Assembly (NCBI GenBank): GCA_030618505.1
Contig: JAUXDF010000055.1
Coordinates: 1-12,318, forward strand
Reading direction: 5' to 3'
DNA: 12,318 nucleotides
DNA from: Spongiibacteraceae bacterium
GTDB taxonomy: Bacteria; Pseudomonadota; Gammaproteobacteria; Pseudomonadales; PIVM01
Shown here piece by piece: positions 8,273-12,318 of the stretch. The number at the start of each line of letters is the position of its first letter. Position 1 is the stretch's first letter. Under the pieces are notes generated by a model. The model worked only from the letters and a program-made list of their open reading frames with translations. It searched no databases and was not told the DNA's origin. Position numbers and translations under genes: made by a program.

Positions 8273-8453
8273 GAATGGCGCTTAGTTAAGCTATTTTAGC
8301 CCCCTCTCCCGCTTGCGGGAGAGGGTTGGGGTGAGGGAGAAGTATAATAGCCGCAGGTCTTAAATTAACGGCTTCGCCGCACCCCCTCATCCTGACCTTC
8401 TCCCCAAGGAGAAGGGACTAAAAGCCGTGATTCGGCTTAACTATGCCATTCGA
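8273..8453. mobile_element. MITE-like palindromic element, copy 1
   Basis: The ends are inverted repeats: GAATGGCGCTTAGTTAAG at the left, and on the right a sequence whose complement reads CGAATGGCATAGTTAAGCC. Inside are an 11-bp perfect hairpin CCCTCTCCCGC/GCGGGAGAGGG (8302-8312 and 8315-8325), a central ttaaattaacggcttcgccg segment, and a hairpin CCTTCTCC/GGAGAAGG (8396-8403 and 8408-8415). It encodes no protein. It lies between two convergent genes, where its stems might also block read-through. A related copy in the opposite orientation occupies 12118-12318. I infer a non-autonomous mobile repeat moved by a transposase in trans. Confidence 0.75.
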
Positions 8454-8462
8454 CACTGGCAC
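8454..8462 (+). repeat. 9-bp direct repeat, right copy, flanking the MITE-like element
   Basis: CACTGGCAC, identical to 8264-8272, immediately outside the right terminal inverted repeat. The remaining bases up to the oxidoreductase stop codon (8463-8512) show nothing I can identify. Confidence 0.55.
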
Positions 8463-8512
8463 TTATTACCACCGCCACTGCTAGTGTAATCAGCCTCCTC
8501 AGGCCCATTCTA

Positions 8513-10702
8513 CTATCGCTTAGAAATTAGCGAGTCAGAGACACGAGCACTGCCTTTTATTGGCTTGCCACCACGCTGCCAGCGATGAAATTTTTCCACC
8601 CACTCCAGTAATTTTTCCGGCTTATGGGCCTTTTTCCACTCACCGGCAACATATTTGTTGGCCTCGGCCATGGTCGGATAGATATGAATGGTAGACAAAA
8701 TTTTGTTTAGCCCGAGATCATGCTTCATCGCTAGTACATATTCACTGATCAGATCGCCCGCCTGCTCACCAACAATGGTGACACCGAGAATTTTATCTTT
8801 GCCAGGCACGGTTAATACTTTAATAAAACCATGAGCCTCTTCATCAGCAATCGCTCGATCAAGCTCTGCAATATCAAATCGGGAAACCTCAAAGGGAATA
8901 TTTTTTTCCTCGGCTTCAAGCTCATTCAAGCCAACTCGCGCCACCTGTGGATCGGTAAAAGTAGCCCAGGGGATAACACGGTAATCTACCTTAAATTTTT
9001 TAAATTTTCCAAACAAGGCATTAACTGAGGCATACCAGGCCTGATGTGAGGCGGTATGGGTAAACTGATAAGGACCAGCAACATCACCACAGGCAAAAAT
9101 ATTGGGAAAGTTTGTTTGCAGGTAGTCGTTAACATCAACCGTACCATTCGCCCGCAACTGAACACCTAACTCATCCAGACCAAAACCGCGAGTATTCGCT
9201 GCACGCCCTACCGCAATCAGCACCTTATCAAAGGGTATTTTTAACCCTTTACCCTGATGCTCACAAATCAATATTTGCTGATTGCCTTCTTTAACAAAAG
9301 CCAATGCTTTGTGTTCGAGCAAGACCTTGACACCTTCTGTCTCAAAACGATGTTTGATAAGTTCCGATACATCCTTATCTTCACGCTGCATAAGCCGTGG
9401 CAGCATTTCAACTTGTGTGACCTGGCTACCCAGACGAGAAAAACTCTGCGTTAACTCGCATCCAATTGGCCCACCGCCAAGCACAATCAAGCGCTCTGGC
9501 GCTTGCTTTAACTGCCAGACATTGTCTGAACTGAGATAATCAATATTTTCTATTCCCTCTATCGGCGGAATAAAAGGCCTTGCTCCGGTGGCAATCACAA
9601 TGTTACGTGTAGTAATTATTTTGCCATTCACTTCAACAGTATAAGGAGAAGTAATCCGACCTTCGCCCTGAACAACATTAACCCCAAAGCCACTATAACG
9701 CTCAATCGAGTCATGGGGTTCAACAGACTTTATCACCCTGTCCACTCGCGCCATCACATCCGCAAAGTTAAACTCGGCCTTTATCTCTTTGAAACCCAGC
9801 TGCTCAGAGCGATTAACATCAGACATAAATTTTGCCGATCGAATCAAAGCCTTCGATGGCACACAGCCGGTATTCAGGCAATCACCACCCATCTTATTTT
9901 TTTCTATCAAGGTCACATTGGCTTTAACGGTTGCGGCAATTAATGAGGTCACTAAACCTGCGGCGCCGGCTCCCAATACAACCATATCCTCGTCAAAACT
10001 TTTTGGCTTGGGGTAACGTTTTGCAAGTGATCTGTTTTTTATTGCCGCCAGTAGTTTTTTTGCTAGCAGAGGAAAAACACCCAACAACACAAAGGATGCC
10101 AGCAATTTTGGCGACATAATTCCACTCAATGATTCTATCGCTGCCAGTTGAGTGCCCGCATTCACATAGACCGCAGTACCCGCCAACATCCCCAACTGAC
10201 TCACCCAAAAAAAGGTTTTCAGTGGCAAGCGAGTTAAACCCATTAACAAGTTAATTAAAAAGAAAGGTACCACCGGCACCAGGCGTAAGGTGAACAAATA
10301 GAAAGCTCCTTCCTTTTCTACGCCTTGATTAATGACCTCCAACTGCTTACTGAACTTCGCATGGACAAAATCGCGAAAAATAAACCGTGACGCCAACATT
10401 GCCAGACTAGCACCAATGGTTGATGCAAATGACACCAGCACCAAGCCCCAGCCCAGGCCAAACAAAGCTCCCGCAGCAAGGGTCATTATCGCAGCACCAG
10501 GCACCGATAAGGCAGTGATCACCACATAGAAGGCAATAAATAACGCCGCACTCAATGCCGGTTGAGTGGCAATGTAACTATCCAGCAAGGTTTGTTGGGA
10601 TTTGAAATATTCCAGGCTTAAAAAAATTTCTGCATCAAAGTATAAAAAGAGCACCAGCAATATCATCATAAATGCCAGAAGTAAAATTCGGCTACTGCTC
10701 AT
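8513..10702 (-). CDS. TVP38/TMEM64 membrane domain fused to a mercuric-reductase-like FAD oxidoreductase
   Basis: This 729-residue protein has two parts. Residues 1-230 are a membrane domain with hydrophobic stretches near 5-22, 50-105, 134-185 and 197-220 and the TVP38/VTT signature LFTLRLVPVVPFFLINLLMG (136-155: R140, P143, P146, N151, G155). Residues 238-695 form a class I pyridine nucleotide-disulfide oxidoreductase: FAD site GAGAAG (244-249), redox disulfide C275/C280 in GGDCLNTGCVPSKA, NAD(P) site GGGPIGCE (409-416), second FAD motif FACGDV (537-542) and a dimerisation domain. The C-terminal motif is HIYPTMAE (673-680): Tyr replaces the catalytic His of lipoamide dehydrogenase. There is no HMA domain and no C-terminal Cys pair, so true mercuric reductase activity is unlikely. 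Such bifunctional fusions are known in proteobacteria, but the substrate is undefined. The start ATG has only a weak GGAT upstream. It is convergent with the PhzF-like gene. Confidence 0.9.
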   Translation of the reverse strand: MSSSRILLLAFMMILLVLFLYFDAEIFLSLEYFKSQQTLLDSYIATQPALSAALFIAFYVVITALSVPGAAIMTLAAGALFGLGWGLVLVSFASTIGASLAMLASRFIFRDFVHAKFSKQLEVINQGVEKEGAFYLFTLRLVPVVPFFLINLLMGLTRLPLKTFFWVSQLGMLAGTAVYVNAGTQLAAIESLSGIMSPKLLASFVLLGVFPLLAKKLLAAIKNRSLAKRYPKPKSFDEDMVVLGAGAAGLVTSLIAATVKANVTLIEKNKMGGDCLNTGCVPSKALIRSAKFMSDVNRSEQLGFKEIKAEFNFADVMARVDRVIKSVEPHDSIERYSGFGVNVVQGEGRITSPYTVEVNGKIITTRNIVIATGARPFIPPIEGIENIDYLSSDNVWQLKQAPERLIVLGGGPIGCELTQSFSRLGSQVTQVEMLPRLMQREDKDVSELIKHRFETEGVKVLLEHKALAFVKEGNQQILICEHQGKGLKIPFDKVLIAVGRAANTRGFGLDELGVQLRANGTVDVNDYLQTNFPNIFACGDVAGPYQFTHTASHQAWYASVNALFGKFKKFKVDYRVIPWATFTDPQVARVGLNELEAEEKNIPFEVSRFDIAELDRAIADEEAHGFIKVLTVPGKDKILGVTIVGEQAGDLISEYVLAMKHDLGLNKILSTIHIYPTMAEANKYVAGEWKKAHKPEKLLEWVEKFHRWQRGGKPIKGSARVSDSLISKR

Positions 10703-10879
10703 ATTATTTTATCCAAAGTTATGTCTATTGATAAATAGATAGATGAAAAAGGGATTTGTTACAAGGGGATTTACGATCTTTCATGACAAGCATGACCACA
10801 TTCGTCCACATCAAGATATAAGGCGGTGTTTGAACATTGCGCTGATTACGATGCCCCAGCGTAGGAATCAATAACGATG

Positions 10880-10905
10880 CGTTCCCACGAAGGGTCGTGG
10901 AAACG
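10880..10905. repeat. REP-like hairpin
   Basis: Arms CGTTCCCACGA (10880-10890) and TCGTGGAAACG (10895-10905) pair with one mismatch around a 4-nt loop. The sequence resembles the common proteobacterial GCGTTCCCACG...CGTGGGAACG extragenic palindrome, including the upstream 'acgatgccccagcgtagga' context. It sits just before the next element. Confidence 0.6.
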
Positions 10906-10914
10906 AGAGTATAG

Positions 10915-11062
10915 TTAGTGCCCATCCAGAAATTAAACAAAGAGGTCATGGCCAACGCAAATCTTGCGACTTAAAGGCCTTGAAAAGGCCTAGGAGCTAG
11001 ATTTGCGTTGGCCATGACCGGACTTGATTTTCGGAAATCAGCAGTTTCTGGATGGGCACTAA
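10915..11062. mobile_element. 148-bp MITE-like element with two nested perfect inverted repeats
   Basis: The outer arms TTAGTGCCCATCCAGAAA (10915-10932) and its exact complement at 11045-11062 are 18 bp long. The inner arms at 10944-10964 and 10999-11019 are a further 21 bp, exactly complementary, around a 34-nt centre containing a small AGGCCTT/AAGGCCT dyad. The spacers between outer and inner arms differ (11 and 25 nt). If the element proper begins at GTGCCC it is flanked by TA on both sides, as for IS630/mariner-type insertion (inference). It encodes nothing and could fold into a long cruciform or RNA stem. Confidence 0.7.
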
Positions 11063-11123
11063 TTAGCTTATAATGATGAATATTATCACTTATTTACTCT
11101 GAATGTCACAAATCCCCATTTTA

Positions 11124-11151
11124 TTGACGCTTTTCATCATTCCCCTATTTT
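11124..11151 (+). promoter_or_regulatory. Possible sigma-70 promoter of the ferritin-like hydrolase gene
   Basis: TTGACG (11124-11129, five of six bases to the -35 consensus) and TATTTT (11146-11151, four of six to the -10) are separated by 16 nt, about 65 nt before the start codon. Read by eye only. Confidence 0.3.
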
Positions 11152-11215
11152 GAAACACACGTATATTTAGCCAGGTTAAGAAAAAGTGATTATTTTTAAA
11201 TAAAGGGTGCTGTTT

Positions 11216-12079
11216 ATGAATACAACTCAAGAAATTCGGGCGATTCAATTTTCATCTAAGAAACCTGATTTTGATTTCGACAATATTCGTGATTGTTGGT
11301 GTGATATCCGACATATGCGTGTTCTTTGGGAAGCGGCCTCTCTCATTACGCCTGAGGCCGAAAAATATGTCATGCGCTCGGTTTCAGCTTATAACAAAGA
11401 CCCCATTATCAAAGACAACCCTTGGCTAAAAACCTTAGTTGATGAGTTTATGGAGCAAGAAAGAGAGCATACCAAGATTCATAAGCAGTTAAATAAAGCA
11501 CTGGGCATGCATCATATCGATGTTGAGTCCAAGATGGCGAAAACATTGCGAGATCTTACAAAAGATCTGTCTAAACTTGATGCTTTGGCAACAGCAGCTG
11601 CGCTCGAGCATTTGTTTTTCTCTGTGATCAAACTTACTTTTATTGATACAGGATTTTACAAAGACGAAACGGTTGATCCAAAAGTGCTAGATGTTTTCAG
11701 GTGGCACTGGTGTGAAGAACTTGAACACCATTCTGTTACGCTGAGTTTATTAGCGCAACTTGATACCTCGTATAAAGCAAGAATGTACGGCGCATACAAT
11801 ACGATTTTCAAATTTCTCCCTGTCTGCTCGCAGATTATTCTTGAAGTCGAACGATTTCATTATCCAAAATATTACCTTCTAAATACAGCGATTGATATGG
11901 TCAAAATATCTAATTATTTTCGTAAAGGCTTTGACATCTCCGCAAAATACTTCAAACCGGAATATGACATAGTTCAGGCAGGCGAATGGTCGTGGCCATA
12001 CATAGAAGAATGGAGAAAAAAGATTGGTTATGAAGAAAGTGTACAAGTTAGAAGCAATATTAGTGAAATAAAGGCCTAA
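11216..12079 (+). CDS. Predicted metal-dependent hydrolase, ferritin-like (COG3687/PF10118 type)
   Basis: The 287-residue all-helical protein resembles the 'predicted metal-dependent hydrolase' family, thought to have a ferritin-like four-helix core binding two metal ions. Likely metal ligands come in three groups: EFMEQEREHTKIHKQLN (residues 77-93, with E82/E84, H85, H89), E131-H132 in AAALEHLFFSVIK, and WHWCEELEHHSV (163-174, with E167/E168, E170, H171, H172). No signal peptide is seen. I chose ATG 11216 because AAAGGG (11202-11207) lies 8 nt upstream; an in-frame GTG at 11207 overlaps that site. The gene is visibly more AT-rich than the nar genes and is bracketed by two repeat elements, which may point to later acquisition. 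The substrate is unknown. Confidence 0.72.
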   Translation: MNTTQEIRAIQFSSKKPDFDFDNIRDCWCDIRHMRVLWEAASLITPEAEKYVMRSVSAYNKDPIIKDNPWLKTLVDEFMEQEREHTKIHKQLNKALGMHHIDVESKMAKTLRDLTKDLSKLDALATAAALEHLFFSVIKLTFIDTGFYKDETVDPKVLDVFRWHWCEELEHHSVTLSLLAQLDTSYKARMYGAYNTIFKFLPVCSQIILEVERFHYPKYYLLNTAIDMVKISNYFRKGFDISAKYFKPEYDIVQAGEWSWPYIEEWRKKIGYEESVQVRSNISEIKA

Positions 12080-12086
12080 ATAGATT

Positions 12087-12117
12087 ATTCAGCATAATGA
12101 AATAAACACTCTGAACC
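12087..12117 (+). repeat. 31-nt repeat, copy 2 (matches 7019-7049)
   Basis: It aligns to 7019-7049 at 26 of 31 positions and directly abuts the left end of the second MITE-like element. Confidence 0.45.
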
Positions 12118-12318
12118 GAATGGCACTTAGTTAAGCCGGATCACGGCTTTTAGCTCCTTCTCCCTGGCACCCAAAAAGCGGGCATAAAGGAGAAGGCTGG
12201 GATGAGGGGTGCGGCAAAGCCGTTAATTTAAGGCCTGCGGCCATACTTTTCCCTCTCCCCAACCCTCTCCCGCAAGCGGGAGAGGGGGCAAAACCGGCGA
12301 AGTTCGGCTTAACTAAGT
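12118..12318. mobile_element. MITE-like palindromic element, copy 2, inverted, cut by the window end
   Basis: It begins GAATGGCACTTAGTTAAGCC and runs to the window end at GGCTTAACTAAGT, inside the expected right terminal repeat, so only about 7-8 bases should be missing. Its order of parts is the reverse complement of the copy at 8273-8453: first the CCTTCTCC/GGAGAAGG stem (12156-12163 and 12189-12196), then gccgttaatttaa, then the perfect CCCTCTCCCGC/GCGGGAGAGGG hairpin (12263-12273 and 12276-12286). Here the first stem has a 25-nt loop instead of 4 nt. No coding capacity. Confidence 0.75.

Larger units (their letters stand above)
10703..11215. other. Divergent intergenic region with two palindromic elements
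   Basis: These 513 nt separate divergently transcribed genes. Positions 10703-10879 show no recognisable site beyond AT-rich sequence that should hold the oxidoreductase promoter. Then come a REP-like hairpin (10880-10905), a 148-bp nested inverted-repeat element (10915-11062) and a likely promoter for the next gene. A 76-codon minus-strand reading frame across 10725-10955 is not credible as a gene. Confidence 0.6.

Noticed and set aside
8273..8453. CRISPR array or tRNA gene in the hairpin-rich gap
   Set aside because: The repeats are inverted within one element, not regularly spaced direct repeats, and no tRNA cloverleaf or T-loop motif is visible.
8513..10702. Mercuric reductase MerA and a mer operon
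   Set aside because: The flavoprotein part has the redox CxxxxC but no HMA domain, no C-terminal vicinal Cys pair and no merR/T/P neighbours; the TVP38 fusion defines a different group.
10725..10955. 76-codon minus-strand reading frame in the divergent intergenic region
   Set aside because: It runs through the REP-like hairpin and into the left arm of the nested palindrome, has no clear ribosome-binding site and resembles no protein I know.
10915..11062. Bidirectional rho-independent terminator
   Set aside because: The flanking genes diverge, so no terminator is needed there, and the two-layer perfect arms are far longer than a terminator with no T run at the stem base.

Overview
The window looks like chromosomal DNA of a facultatively anaerobic, denitrifying or nitrate-respiring gammaproteobacterium. 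The Nar proteins read almost residue for residue like those of enterobacteria and pseudomonads, and a parvulin gene follows narI as it does in Pseudomonas. I cannot name a genus. The main lines of evidence are protein motifs recognised by eye and hand-located inverted repeats; no database search was possible.

Positions 1-6865 hold the 3' part of a respiratory nitrate reductase operon: narG (cut by the window start), narH, narJ and narI, tightly spaced on the + strand, then a short GC-rich hairpin and a cytoplasmic PpiC/NifM-type peptidyl-prolyl isomerase. NarG (Mo-bisMGD), NarH (four Fe-S clusters) and NarI (two b hemes) form the quinol-oxidising, nitrate-reducing membrane complex. NarJ is its dedicated maturation chaperone, and the isomerase probably helps folding or assembly. 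The operon promoter lies outside the window.

Positions 6866-8512 carry a repeat-rich gap, a divergent PhzF-like isomerase/epimerase gene (+), and a 181-bp MITE-like element with terminal inverted repeats and a 9-bp flanking duplication. Positions 8513-10702 (minus strand) encode a 729-residue fusion of an N-terminal TVP38/TMEM64 (VTT/DedA-like) membrane domain to a mercuric-reductase/lipoamide-dehydrogenase-like flavoprotein. It keeps the redox disulfide but has Tyr where lipoamide dehydrogenase has its catalytic His.

Positions 10703-11215 are non-coding and hold a REP-like hairpin and a 148-bp element built of two nested perfect inverted repeats (18 and 21 bp). A visibly AT-richer gene follows for a ferritin-like predicted metal-dependent hydrolase (COG3687/PF10118 type). 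The window ends inside a second, inverted copy of the 8273 MITE-like element.

The genes are recognisable families. I see no convincing undescribed multi-gene system. The most interesting material is the family of small palindromic/MITE-like repeats in every large gap, and the membrane-flavoprotein fusion with its altered active site.
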